This document shows, piece after piece, positions 15,642 through 24,676 of a DNA stretch of 64,000 bases. Source of the DNA: Streptomyces microflavus (GTDB lineage Bacteria > Actinomycetota > Actinomycetes > Streptomycetales > Streptomycetaceae); NCBI RefSeq assembly GCF_014650075.1, contig NZ_BMUG01000015.1, forward strand, positions 62,001 through 126,000. The letters are read 5' to 3'. The notes under the pieces are model-generated. The model made no database searches. It was not told the origin of the DNA and saw only the letters and a list, made by a program, of their open reading frames with translations. The stretch's first letter is position 1; every line of letters begins with the position of its first letter. The position numbers were made by a program, and so were the translations under genes.

Positions 15642-18221
15642 TCAGTACGCGGTGGTGACCGTGGCGCCGCTGAAAGCCGCTGCCGCGTGGAGGCTGATGT
15701 AGTTGGCACCGGACGGCGGGTTACTGATCGTCAGGGTGTGGGAGTTGCCGGGTCCGGTGGCCCGATTGGTGTGCGAGCTGGTGGTAGCCCAGGTGGAGTT
15801 GCTGTAGTAGAGGTCGGCGTTGCCGGTGCCACCGCTGATGGTGATCTTCAGCGTCTTGGTGCCGGCCGGGATGTTCAGGTAGTGGTAGGCGTAGTTGCCG
15901 GTGGTGGCGGAGAGGTTGCCACGACGGCAGTTCTTGCCCAGTACCCGGACGTCGGAGGCGGTGCACTCGCCGACGGTGGAGCCGCCGGTCACGGTGACCG
16001 TCCGGGTGGTGGTGGCCGTAGTGCCCTTGTCGTCGGTCACGGTCAGCCGGACGGTGTAGCTGCCCGCGGTGCTGTAGGTCTTGGCGGGGTTGGCATGGGT
16101 GGAGGTGGTGCCGTCGCCGAAGTCCCAGGAGCGGGAGGCGATGGTGCCGTCGGCGTCGGTGGAGCGGTCGGTGAGCGTGACCGTCAGGTCCTTGACCACG
16201 GCCGTGAACTCGGCCGTGGGCGCCTTGTTGCCGGGCTGGCCGCCGCCACCGCAGTCACCGGCGGCGCATGCCGCGAGCCAGACCTTCCAGTCGCTGTCGT
16301 AGCGGGTGCCCACGGTGCTGGTGAGGTAGGTGCGGGCGGCGCTCCACTCGCCGGCGCGGTAGTGGGCGAGCACCTTGTCCAGGTCGGCGGGGTGCTTCTC
16401 CAGCATGTACCGCACGGCGAGGTAGCCCCAGCGGTAGACGCGGGTCGTGTCGTGGCTGTAGTCGGTGCTGAAGAGGGTGGACAGGGCGTAGGTGCCCTTG
16501 CCCGCCTCGGTGATCGCCGCGGTGTAGGGCTCCTCGCGGTAGTGGTAGGAGATGTATTCCGCGAAGCCCTCGACCCACCAGATGGTGGGGGTGGTCATGT
16601 TGTCGGCGAAGTCGCCGTGCATGGTGAAGCGGCCGTCGAGGTAGTGGGTGTACTCGTGGTTGAGGTTCCAGATGCGGAAGTCAGGTCGCAGCCACTCGGC
16701 CTCGTAGGCGATGAAGCGGGGCTGGTTGCCCACGACGGAGGGGTCGCCTTCCAGGTACATGCCGCCGTTGTTGGTGTCGATCCCGTACATCGCGCCGGCG
16801 TAGGTCTGGTAGTCGGCGCTGGAGTCGTAGGCGATCACCTCGATGGCCGTGTTGTTGTCGTCGGCGACCGGGCCGTTGTCCTTGGCGATCCGGTGGAAGA
16901 AGGCGTCCTGCTCGATGAGGCTGGTGCAGCTGGCGCTCAGCTCGGCGGACGTCATCTGCTGGGCCAGGATGCGGATGCTGGGGCTACAGGTGTGACGGAC
17001 CGGCAGGACCTCGCGCTTGAGGCGCTCCTGGAGGTCGCAGACGCCGTACGTGGCGCAGTTCGCCTTGTCGTAGTAGTCGGCCATCTCCGCTATGCCCACC
17101 CAGAGCGGGGCTGTGGGGCCGGTGATGGAGGTGTCCCGGAGCAGGGCGGTGGCCAGCGGGCGGACCTTGCTCCGCAGGCTCGTGTGCTGGAGGAAGCGGC
17201 CCAGCTCCCGTCCGGCGTTGGAGGTCAGGTACGCCTGGTCGCCCTCCAACAGCGAGAGGTGGTCGGCGGCGAAGCGGTGCAGCGAGTCGATGAGGCTCGG
17301 GTCCGACTCGACGGCGCTGACGAACGCGGGCACTTGGTGGCCCCGGAAGGTCACCGTGTAGACGTTGTTGACTGCGGCGAGCATCCGTGAGGACGCGTTC
17401 CAGGAGGAGTCGTAGTCGGACAGCATCCGCTTGACGACGGAGATGTACCGGGCGTTCTCCTGGGCGCTGTCGATCAGGATGACGGCCTCGGAGAGCGCGT
17501 CGCCGTTGGCGTCGGTGACGTCACGCGACCGGGGGCTGGCGAAGAAGCCGTCGAGGCCCGAGCGGATGGCGGTCTGGAGGGTGGGGCCGTACGGTCCGAC
17601 GACGTCCGGGTTGTACCACTGCACGTAGTACCCGGCGCGGAGGTACAGCACGAGCTGCGGAGTACCGGTGCTGCCGTCGCCCGGGTAGGAGGCCGCGTTG
17701 TCGCGCAGCGCGTAGGCGACCGAGGTCATCTGGGCTTCGCGGAAAGCCAGTTGGGCGCTGTTGCCGGTCAGGCTGAACAGGGTGTTCACGCAGTCCGTGG
17801 TGGACGTTTTGATGAAGCGGACCAGTTCGCTTCCGGTGCGTCCGGTGAAGTCGGCCGGGTCGCACGCGGCGGCCGCCTTCGGCGAGGACGTCTTGCCCGC
17901 GCTCTGCTTCGACGGGGCGTCGTACTCGCCGTAGGCCTCCTTGAGGGGGGACTTGTCGGCGCTCAGCGGGGGGAGGTGGGACGCCTTCAGCCGGTCCTTG
18001 GCCTGGTGGCCGGTGTCCGAGGTGGGGGACTGCTGCGCCTGCGGCGCGGGGTCGGCCGACCCGGCGGGGCGGGACGGCTGGGATGCGTTCGATGCCGTGG
18101 CTGCCGAGGGGGAGTTCGGCTGCGCCTGGGCCGGCTGCGCGAGCAGCGCGACGCTCATCGCCCCGGCCAAAGCCAGGGGCAGAACGGCACCCACACTTCG
18201 GCGGACGAGTGTGGTTCTCAC
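15642..18221 (-). CDS. Secreted M9-family collagenase with PKD and PPC domains
   Basis: 859 aa from the GTG at 18221, chosen because GGGAGGA sits seven bases upstream; an earlier in-frame ATG (18236) has no ribosome site. A Sec signal peptide (LPLALAGAMSVALLAQPAQAQ) and a Ser/Ala/Pro-rich propeptide lead into the collagenase N-terminal activator region. The zinc site is HEYTH at 522-526, with the third ligand Glu in WWVEGFAEYIS about 28 residues later, as in M9 gluzincins. A PKD domain (~664-744, SWDFGDGTTSTHANPAKTYS) and a C-terminal pre-peptidase (PPC, ~755-859) domain are typical collagen-recruiting modules. It would cut collagen outside the cell. An operator shared with the hydroxyproline genes lies 149 bp upstream. 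Confidence 0.93.
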   Translation of the reverse strand: MRTTLVRRSVGAVLPLALAGAMSVALLAQPAQAQPNSPSAATASNASQPSRPAGSADPAPQAQQSPTSDTGHQAKDRLKASHLPPLSADKSPLKEAYGEYDAPSKQSAGKTSSPKAAAACDPADFTGRTGSELVRFIKTSTTDCVNTLFSLTGNSAQLAFREAQMTSVAYALRDNAASYPGDGSTGTPQLVLYLRAGYYVQWYNPDVVGPYGPTLQTAIRSGLDGFFASPRSRDVTDANGDALSEAVILIDSAQENARYISVVKRMLSDYDSSWNASSRMLAAVNNVYTVTFRGHQVPAFVSAVESDPSLIDSLHRFAADHLSLLEGDQAYLTSNAGRELGRFLQHTSLRSKVRPLATALLRDTSITGPTAPLWVGIAEMADYYDKANCATYGVCDLQERLKREVLPVRHTCSPSIRILAQQMTSAELSASCTSLIEQDAFFHRIAKDNGPVADDNNTAIEVIAYDSSADYQTYAGAMYGIDTNNGGMYLEGDPSVVGNQPRFIAYEAEWLRPDFRIWNLNHEYTHYLDGRFTMHGDFADNMTTPTIWWVEGFAEYISYHYREEPYTAAITEAGKGTYALSTLFSTDYSHDTTRVYRWGYLAVRYMLEKHPADLDKVLAHYRAGEWSAARTYLTSTVGTRYDSDWKVWLAACAAGDCGGGGQPGNKAPTAEFTAVVKDLTVTLTDRSTDADGTIASRSWDFGDGTTSTHANPAKTYSTAGSYTVRLTVTDDKGTTATTTRTVTVTGGSTVGECTASDVRVLGKNCRRGNLSATTGNYAYHYLNIPAGTKTLKITISGGTGNADLYYSNSTWATTSSHTNRATGPGNSHTLTISNPPSGANYISLHAAAAFSGATVTTAY

Positions 18222-18369
18222 GTTGTTTCCTCCCATGAGGGATCGGAGGCACGCGCATGCGTGACCGATGGGATGCACAGGGCGGGGGCAGGGGGTGTTG
18301 TCGTGCCGTGTTGTCGGCCGGACGGAATGGGGTCGATTTCCGAAGTTGACATGCCCACGCGCTGTGACA

Positions 18370-18383
18370 TGTACAATGGCACA
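18370..18383 (-). promoter_or_regulatory. GntR-type operator, site 1 (collagenase promoter)
   Basis: Minus-strand TGTGCCATTGTACA, matching the locus consensus TGTGACATTGYACA at 12 of 14 positions. It overlaps a plus-strand near-copy, TGTGACATGTACA (18363-18375). It lies upstream of the collagenase and 113 bp after the last ABC transporter gene. Confidence 0.65.
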
Positions 18384-18495
18384 GGTCACACATCACTGGG
18401 AAGGCATGTGGCCGAATCCGCTACGACTTTCCGGTGAACGCGGCCAGGCGGGGCGGGGTAGCCCGCCGGGCGTGTGGCGGGCCGCTGGGGGCCTC

Positions 18496-19527
18496 TCAGC
18501 CCGTTTCGGGGAAGTGACAGGCCGCTGTACGCGCGCCGGAGCCCACGACCTGGAGCAGCGGCCGCTCGGTACGGCACACGGCCTGCGCCTTGGGGCAGCG
18601 CGGATGGAAGCCGCAGCCGCTGGGCGGCGAGGCCGGGCTCGGCGGGTCGCCGAGCAGGAGAATCCGCTCCCGGCGGCGCTCCGCCGCCGGGTCGGGCAGC
18701 GGGACCGCCGAGAGCAGCGCCCGGGTATAGGGGTGCGCCGGCCTGTCGTACAGCTCGCGCTTGTCGCCGATCTCGACGATGCGGCCCAGATACATCACCG
18801 CCACCCGGTCGCACACCCGCTTCACGACGGACAGGTCGTGGGCGATGAAGAGGAACGACAGGCCCAGCTCCCCGCCCAGACGCTCCATCAGGTTGACGAC
18901 CTGAGCCTGTACAGACACGTCGAGCGCGGAGACCGGCTCGTCGGCGACGATCAGGCGGGGGCCGGTCGCCAGGGCGCGGGCGATGCCGATGCGCTGGGCC
19001 TGGCCGCCGGAGAACTGGTACGGGTGCCGGTCCAGGTGTTCGGAGCCCAACCCCACCAGGTCGAGCAGTTCGGCGGCCCGGTCCCGGGCCGCCCGGACCG
19101 TGGCCCCCTGCACCAGCAGGGGTTCGGAGATGATCCGGGCGACGGTCTGCCGGGGGTTCAGTGAAGCGTGGGGGTCCTGGAAGATGATCTGGAGGCGCTG
19201 CCGGACCGGCCGCAGCTCGCGCTGGGACAGATGCGTGATGTCGCGGCCCTCGAACTCGACGGTCCCCGCGGTGGGTTCCAGCAGCCGGACCAGCATCCGG
19301 CCCGTGGTGGACTTGCCGCAGCCGGACTCTCCGACCAGCCCCAGGGCCTCCCCCGCGGCGAGCTCCAGATCGACGCCGTCCACCGCGCGGACCGGCGCGG
19401 CGGCGCGGCCCAGGACGCGGCGGCCGGGGAACGTCTTCACCAGACCGCGTACGGACAGCAGGGACGCGGCACCGTTCTCCGTGGAACTCGCTTTGGGATG
19501 GGGGGACTTGGAGAGCGTGGGTTTCAT
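18496..19527 (-). CDS. Peptide ABC transporter ATPase (DppF/OppF type)
   Basis: 343 aa. It has Walker A (LVGESGCGKSTTGR), a Q-loop (IIFQDPHASLNPR), signature (FSGGQAQRIGIARAL), Walker B (LIVADEPVSALDVS) and an H-loop His (LFIAHDLSVV). The C-terminal oligopeptide/dipeptide extension with Cys residues (GCGFHPRCPKAQAVCRTERP) is typical of DppD/DppF and may bind an iron-sulfur cluster. It is last in a five-gene minus-strand operon; its start overlaps the preceding stop by one base (TGATG). Confidence 0.92.
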   Translation of the reverse strand: MKPTLSKSPHPKASSTENGAASLLSVRGLVKTFPGRRVLGRAAAPVRAVDGVDLELAAGEALGLVGESGCGKSTTGRMLVRLLEPTAGTVEFEGRDITHLSQRELRPVRQRLQIIFQDPHASLNPRQTVARIISEPLLVQGATVRAARDRAAELLDLVGLGSEHLDRHPYQFSGGQAQRIGIARALATGPRLIVADEPVSALDVSVQAQVVNLMERLGGELGLSFLFIAHDLSVVKRVCDRVAVMYLGRIVEIGDKRELYDRPAHPYTRALLSAVPLPDPAAERRRERILLLGDPPSPASPPSGCGFHPRCPKAQAVCRTERPLLQVVGSGARTAACHFPETG

Positions 19528-20591
19528 CAGGCCTCCTCGGCCGGTACGGGGGGCCCGCCGGGCGGACCGGAGTGCGGGACGGTCGGGACGAGGGGCAGGT
19601 GGCAGGCGACCAGCCGGCCGCCGCCGGGCACGACCCCGGGGCGGGGGCTCTCCCCGGCGCAGCGACCCCGCTTCGGGGCCGGGGCGGCGGCGGCCCTGGG
19701 GCAGCGCGGTTCGAAGGGGCAGCCGGGTCTCGGTTCGGCCGGTGACGGCGGGGAGCCGGGGATCGCGCGCAGCGGTGCGTCGTCCGGTTCGTCCAGTCGG
19801 GGCAGGGAGTCCAGGAGGCCCCGGGTGTAGGGGTGGGCGGGGCTGTGGAACAGCTCGTCCACCGGGGCTTGTTCGGCGCCGCGCCCGCCGTACATGACGA
19901 GCACGTCGTGGGCGACGCGGGCCACCACGCCCAGGTCGTGGGTGATCATCAGGACGCCGAGTCCGCGATCCTGCTGGAGCCGGGCGATCAGTTCGAGGAT
20001 CTGCGCCTGGACGGTGACGTCGAGCGCGGTGGTCGGTTCGTCGGCGACGAGGAGTTCGGGTTCGCAGGACAGGGCCATGGCGATCATGGCGCGCTGGCGC
20101 ATGCCGCCGGAGAACTGGTGCGCGTACTCCCCCGCGCGGCGGGCCGGTTCGGGGATGCCGACCTCGCCGAGCATCTCCACGGCTCGTCTGCGGGCGACGC
20201 GCCGGCCACTGCCGAAATGATGGCGGTGGGCCTCCGCGATCTGTTCGCCGACGGTGTACGCGGGGTGCAGTGCGGACAGCGGGTCCTGGAAGACCATGGC
20301 CATCCGGCGCCCGCGCAGCCGGCCGAAGCGGCGGTCGCTCAGGCCGAGGAGCTCCTGTCCGGCGAGGGTGATCGATCCGCTCACCTTGGCCCTGCGGTGC
20401 AGGCCCATCACGGCGAGGGAGGTGACCGACTTGCCGGAGCCGGATTCGCCGACCAGCCCCAGGGTGCGGCCGGCCTCCACGGTGAAGTTGACCCCGTCGA
20501 CCGCCTGGACGGTTCCGGCGGGGGTGTCGAAGGCGACCCGCAGGTCGTGGACGCGCAGCAGGGGGTGGTCCGGTTCGGTGGTGGGCGGCAC
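19527..20591 (-). CDS. Peptide ABC transporter ATPase (DppD/OppD type)
   Basis: 354 aa. Walker A (LVGESGSGKSVTS), Q-loop (MVFQDPLSALHP), signature (FSGGMRQRAMIAMAL), Walker B (LLVADEPTTALDVT) and H-loop (LMITHDLGVV) are all intact. The C-terminus carries the Cys motif CPFEPRCPR. It would pair with the downstream ATPase as the asymmetric motor of a peptide importer. The gene starts three bases after the upstream permease stop. Confidence 0.92.
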   Translation of the reverse strand: MPPTTEPDHPLLRVHDLRVAFDTPAGTVQAVDGVNFTVEAGRTLGLVGESGSGKSVTSLAVMGLHRRAKVSGSITLAGQELLGLSDRRFGRLRGRRMAMVFQDPLSALHPAYTVGEQIAEAHRHHFGSGRRVARRRAVEMLGEVGIPEPARRAGEYAHQFSGGMRQRAMIAMALSCEPELLVADEPTTALDVTVQAQILELIARLQQDRGLGVLMITHDLGVVARVAHDVLVMYGGRGAEQAPVDELFHSPAHPYTRGLLDSLPRLDEPDDAPLRAIPGSPPSPAEPRPGCPFEPRCPRAAAAPAPKRGRCAGESPRPGVVPGGGRLVACHLPLVPTVPHSGPPGGPPVPAEEA

Positions 20592-20594
20592 GGG

Positions 20595-21581
20595 TCAGTT
20601 CCTCACCCTCGGGTCGACGACGGCGTACAGGAGGTCGATGACGACGTTGGCCGCCACGATGAAGAAGGCGGCGAGCAGGGTGACGCCGAGCACGACGGGC
20701 TGGTCGGCGCGTTGCAGGGCGTCGTAGAAGAGCCTGCCGACGCCGGGGATGCCGAAGATGGACTCGGTGATGACCGCTCCGGCCAGCAGGGCGCCGAGGT
20801 CCATGCCGAAGAGCGTGAGGACCGGCATCATCGCGGACCGCAGCCCGTGTTTGACCACGACGGTCCGGGCGGGCAGACCCTTGGCGCGGGCGGTCCTGAT
20901 GTACGGCTGCCCCATCGTCTCGATCATCGAACTGCGGCTCTGGCGGGCGTACATGGCGGCGTAGAGCAGGGCCAGGGCGATCCAGGGCAGCAGCAGGTTG
21001 GCCGCCCAGGCGAGGGGGTCGTCGGTGAGCGGGACGTAGGCGGGGTAGGGCAGCAGCCCGGTCAGCCGGACCAGGCCATACAGGAGCATCACCGCGGTGA
21101 AGTAGACGGGCAGGGACGCGGTGGCCACCGCGCCGACCATCAGGGTGCGGTCGAGCAGTCCTCCCTTGCGCAGGGCTGCGGTCACTCCGGCGCTCAGCCC
21201 GAGCACCAGCCACAGGCAGGCGGCGCCGGACGCCAGGGAGACGGAGACGGGCAGGCGGTCCATCAGCAGGTCCCACACCGGCAGGGCGTTCTCGTAGGAG
21301 TAGCCGAGGCAGGGGAAGCCGCACTGCAGCGCGTGGGGGCCGGTGCCCAGCTCGCGGCCGGCGAAGATGCCGACGAGGTAGTCGCCGAACTGTCGCCACA
21401 CTGGCTGGTCCAGGCCCATGAAGTGGCTTACTTCCGCGAGCCGTTCGGGGCTGCACGTCTTGCCGCAGGCCGCCGAGGCGGGGTCGGCGGGCAGCAGGTA
21501 GAAGATGACGAAGGTGACGGCGCAGATGGCGAGGAGGACGCCGGCCACGCCGAGGAGTCTGCGGACCAGGTAGGCGGTCAC
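20595..21581 (-). CDS. Peptide ABC transporter permease (DppB type)
   Basis: 328 aa from a GTG that overlaps the preceding stop by four bases (GTGA). The N-terminal helix (LVRRLLGVAGVLLAICAVTFVIFYLLPADP) is typical of DppB, followed by a periplasmic loop with four cysteines. The EAA-like cytoplasmic loop (YIRTARAKGLPARTVVVKHG) contacts the ATPase. Six membrane segments are expected. Confidence 0.9.
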   Translation of the reverse strand: MTAYLVRRLLGVAGVLLAICAVTFVIFYLLPADPASAACGKTCSPERLAEVSHFMGLDQPVWRQFGDYLVGIFAGRELGTGPHALQCGFPCLGYSYENALPVWDLLMDRLPVSVSLASGAACLWLVLGLSAGVTAALRKGGLLDRTLMVGAVATASLPVYFTAVMLLYGLVRLTGLLPYPAYVPLTDDPLAWAANLLLPWIALALLYAAMYARQSRSSMIETMGQPYIRTARAKGLPARTVVVKHGLRSAMMPVLTLFGMDLGALLAGAVITESIFGIPGVGRLFYDALQRADQPVVLGVTLLAAFFIVAANVVIDLLYAVVDPRVRN

Positions 21582-22537
21582 GGGCGTCCTCCCTGGGGGT
21601 CGAGGATGTCGCGCAGCGCGTCGCCGAGGACCGTGAAGGCGAGGACGGCGACGAAGAGGAAGGCGCTGGGGACGATGAAGTACATGGGGTCCGTCTCGTA
21701 GTAGGCGACGGCCTCGGCGATCATCTGGCCCCAGGAGGGGGTGGGCGGGCGCACGCCCACCCCGAGGAAGCTGAGCGCCGCCTCCGTGCTGATCATTCCG
21801 GGGATCAGCAGCGTGGTGTACGCGATGACGGGCCCGGAGATGTTGGGCAGCACCTGCCGGGTGAGGATGCGCCAGGGCCCGCTCCCGCAGGCGCGGGCGG
21901 CCTCGACGAACTCGCGGTGGCGCAGGGAGAGCGCCTCGGCGCGCACTACGCGGGCGATGCCGGGCCAGCCGAAGGCGCCGATGACGACGGTCATCAGCAC
22001 GACCCGGTTGACGTCCTGGGCCACCGACATCATCGCGATCATGAAGATGAGCGAGGGGAAGGACATGGTGAGGTCCATCAGCCGGCTCAGTACGGTGTCG
22101 ACGCGCCCGCCGAAGTAGCCGGCGGCGATGCCCGCGGCGGTGCCGGTGACGACGACGATCGCGGTGGCGGCGAAGGCGATCAGCAGGGACACCTGCGCAC
22201 CGTGGACGACGCGTGCGAACAGGTCGCGGCCGGTGACCGGTTCGACGCCGAGCCAGTGTTCGGCGCTGATGCCGCCGAGGGCGCCGTGGGGCAGGCCGCC
22301 GAGGTAGGGGTCGATGGCGTCGGCGTCGAAGGCGGTGGGCGACCAGCCGCCCATTCGGCTGAGCAGGGGCGCGGTGAGGGCGACCAGGATCAGCAGGGCG
22401 GCGGCGATCAGGGCGGTCCGGCTGCCCCGGTCGCCCCACAGGCGGCGCCAGGTGGTCCGCCAGGGGGAGTCGGGCAGGGCGGGTGAGCCGGGGCCGCCGG
22501 CTGCCGGTCCGGTGGCCGGGGCGGTGGCGATGCTCAT
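21578..22537 (-). CDS. Peptide ABC transporter permease (DppC type)
   Basis: 319 aa. The soluble N-terminus precedes a first helix (TALIAAALLILVALTAPLLS). The DppC hallmarks follow: HWLGVEPVTGRDLFARVVHG, a helix GTAAGIAAGYFGG, and the EAA loop (FVEAARACGSGPWRILTRQVLPN). It is translationally coupled to the DppB-type gene, and starts 20 bp after the binding-protein gene. Confidence 0.9.
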   Translation of the reverse strand: MSIATAPATGPAAGGPGSPALPDSPWRTTWRRLWGDRGSRTALIAAALLILVALTAPLLSRMGGWSPTAFDADAIDPYLGGLPHGALGGISAEHWLGVEPVTGRDLFARVVHGAQVSLLIAFAATAIVVVTGTAAGIAAGYFGGRVDTVLSRLMDLTMSFPSLIFMIAMMSVAQDVNRVVLMTVVIGAFGWPGIARVVRAEALSLRHREFVEAARACGSGPWRILTRQVLPNISGPVIAYTTLLIPGMISTEAALSFLGVGVRPPTPSWGQMIAEAVAYYETDPMYFIVPSAFLFVAVLAFTVLGDALRDILDPQGGRP

Positions 22538-22557
22538 GGGAATGGGTCCTCGTCCCC

Positions 22558-24303
22558 TCAGCCCTTGCTTCGGGACGGGTCCTTGAGACCGATCACGGCG
22601 AAGTCGAACTGGCCGGTCCAGGAGGGGTGCCCGAAGGCTCCGGCGATGTTGTCGCCGACGAGCAGCGGCTTGCGCTCCCAGAGCAGGGGGACGGCCGGGG
22701 ACGTGCGCTGGATCTCCCGGTCGAGCGCGGTCCACGCCTTGTTGGCGGCGCTCGCGTCGGACATCGCGGCGATCTCGTCCATGCGGCGCTCGACGGCCTT
22801 GTCGCGGAACTGGGAGACGTTGCCCTGGTTGCCCTTGGGCTTGATGGTGCGGCCGTCGAAGACGAACGGCAGGAAGGTGGCGGCGGACGGGTAGTCCGGG
22901 CACCAGCCGCTGATGGCCATGTCGGGGGCGTTGGCGGTGTCACCGATGGTGTCGTAGTAGACCGAGGGGTCGACGGTCGCGATCCGCAGCCGTATGCCGA
23001 CCCGGGCCAGACTCTGCTGGAGCGCCTCGGCGCGAGTCTTGTCACCGGTGGACACGGTGATCGTCGTGTCGAAGCCGTCGGCCCTGCCCGCCTCGGCGAG
23101 CAGCTTCTCGGCCTTCTTCACATCACCGGTGGCCGGCCCGCCGTGGACCGGGGCGGCGGCCCGGCCGCCCGTGAGGGACGGTGGCAGATAGGCGGTGGCG
23201 ACGTCGTTGAGGGCCGGGCCGCCGTTGGCGGTCACCTGGGCCTCCTTGTCGACGGCGTACTGCATCGCCTGACGGAGCTTCGGGTCGTCGAACGGGGCCC
23301 GGGAGGTGTTCAGCGCGAGCATGTCCGTACAGCCGGTGCGCTCGGCGGAGAGCCGCTGCCGGATCTCCGGCTTCGGCAGGACCTTGGCGACGCTGGAGGG
23401 CTGGAGGTCGGACCACTCGACGGCGGAGGCGTCGACGCCCGCGCTCTCGATGATCCGGTCGTCGATCTGGCCGCCCTTGAGCCCCTGGATCACGACGATG
23501 CGGTCGGGGTAGGCCTTGCGCACCGGGTCGGTCGCCGCGTCCCAGTGGGTGTTGCGGACCAGCACCAGTTTCTTGCCGCGCGCGTAGCTCTCGATTCGGT
23601 ACGGGCCGGAGGAGAAGGGTCGCAGGTCGTACTGGACGCCCTTCTCACGGGACTCGGGCACGGGCGAGAAGGTAGGCAGCGTGACCGTGTAGGAGAACTC
23701 GGCGACGGGCCTGCGCAGCGCGAAGACAATGGTCCGGTCGTCGGGGGTCCGGATCGAGTCGAGGTGCTTGCCGTCCAGCGGGCCGGCGTACCCCTCGGCG
23801 TCGGCGAGATAACGCTGGGCGTAGTCGGGTCCCCCGGCGAGGTCGGGGGCGAAGGACCGCTCGACGTTGTACTTGATGTCGCGGGCCCGGATCGGGGTGC
23901 CGTCCTCGTAGACGAGGCCGGGCTTGAGGGTGAAGGTCCAGGTGCGGCCGCCGTCGGAAGATCTGCCGAGGTCTGTCGCGAGGTCGGGGACGATCTCGCT
24001 GCCCTTCTTCCCGGGTGCGGCGCGGAAGGTGGTCAGGGTGCGGTAGATCAGCCGGGTGCCGAAGTCCATGGTCGGCATGACCCAGTTGCGGGCCGGGTCC
24101 AGGTGGGCGAAGTCCTGGTTGGACAGCACGGTCAGGGTGCCGCCCCGCTTCGGCGTGCCGCCGATGACGGTGCCGGTCGCCACACCGGGCTGTCGCTTGT
24201 CCGGGTCGCGGTCGTCACCTCCCTGCGCGGTGCAGGCGCCCAGCAGGGCCAGGGCGAGCGAGGTGCTCAGGGATGCGGACAGCATCCGGGTGCGACGGGA
24301 CAT
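22558..24303 (-). CDS. Peptide-binding lipoprotein of the ABC importer (SBP family 5)
   Basis: 581 aa from the ATG at 24303 (GAGGAG upstream). The lipobox LLGAC near residue 24 marks a lipoprotein, followed by a Gly/Asp linker. The SBP_bac_5 fold is clear: GGTLTVLSNQDFAHLDPARN, WTFTLKPGLVYEDGTPIRAR, FSSGPYRIESY, and LRQAMQYAVDKEAQV. Given the collagenase, Xaa-Pro peptidase and hydroxyproline genes around it, the likely ligands are Pro/Hyp-containing peptides released from collagen. This is a context inference; the family also binds other peptides. It is the first gene of the importer operon. Confidence 0.9.
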   Translation of the reverse strand: MSRRTRMLSASLSTSLALALLGACTAQGGDDRDPDKRQPGVATGTVIGGTPKRGGTLTVLSNQDFAHLDPARNWVMPTMDFGTRLIYRTLTTFRAAPGKKGSEIVPDLATDLGRSSDGGRTWTFTLKPGLVYEDGTPIRARDIKYNVERSFAPDLAGGPDYAQRYLADAEGYAGPLDGKHLDSIRTPDDRTIVFALRRPVAEFSYTVTLPTFSPVPESREKGVQYDLRPFSSGPYRIESYARGKKLVLVRNTHWDAATDPVRKAYPDRIVVIQGLKGGQIDDRIIESAGVDASAVEWSDLQPSSVAKVLPKPEIRQRLSAERTGCTDMLALNTSRAPFDDPKLRQAMQYAVDKEAQVTANGGPALNDVATAYLPPSLTGGRAAAPVHGGPATGDVKKAEKLLAEAGRADGFDTTITVSTGDKTRAEALQQSLARVGIRLRIATVDPSVYYDTIGDTANAPDMAISGWCPDYPSAATFLPFVFDGRTIKPKGNQGNVSQFRDKAVERRMDEIAAMSDASAANKAWTALDREIQRTSPAVPLLWERKPLLVGDNIAGAFGHPSWTGQFDFAVIGLKDPSRSKG

Positions 24304-24676
24304 GGGTGCACTCCTCGTACGGGGAAGGGACGCGGCAGACCGGGAACAGGCCGGAGGACGCATACGGGAACAGGCCGGGAGGAAAGGGACGGCCCGGAGG
24401 GGCCCGGTGATCCGGGCGGCCGAGCGACCCGGGGGGGGGCGACTGCTTGCGGAACGCGAAGCGGAGCGGGCCGGAAAATGCGCCTGCATCCATGTGGTGT
24501 GACCCGTAACATAGTAATGTGAAATTGCACAGCCAAGGAGTACGTCACCCCGTTACCGAAACGTGTCCCCTCGACGCGGGCCGCCCAGCGGACCGGGAGC
24601 GCCGCGGACACCGGGGCTGACGAACGCTCACCCGCCTGCCGCTACGGCATCCTCCACTCACCCTCGAAGGAGACCC
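24304..24676. promoter_or_regulatory. Divergent promoter region, importer versus peptidase
   Basis: A 373-bp region between the divergent starts at 24303 and 24677. It holds one copy of the locus operator (24518-24531), a run of G (24431-24440), and two near copies of GGGAACAGGCCGG around 24340-24375. Confidence 0.6.
24518..24531 (+). promoter_or_regulatory. GntR-type operator, site 2
   Basis: TGTGAAATTGCACA, with the dyad TGTG-N6-CACA complete. It can serve both the importer operon and the Xaa-Pro peptidase. Confidence 0.7.

Noticed and set aside
15639..17390. Long plus-strand ORF opposite the collagenase (583 aa)
   Set aside because: It is antisense to a clearly homologous M9 collagenase, is Gly/Val-rich low-complexity, and has no ribosome site or motif.
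19833..21701. Long plus-strand ORF opposite the ABC transporter genes (622 aa)
   Set aside because: Antisense shadow in high-GC DNA; the minus-strand ATPase and permease motifs are unambiguous.
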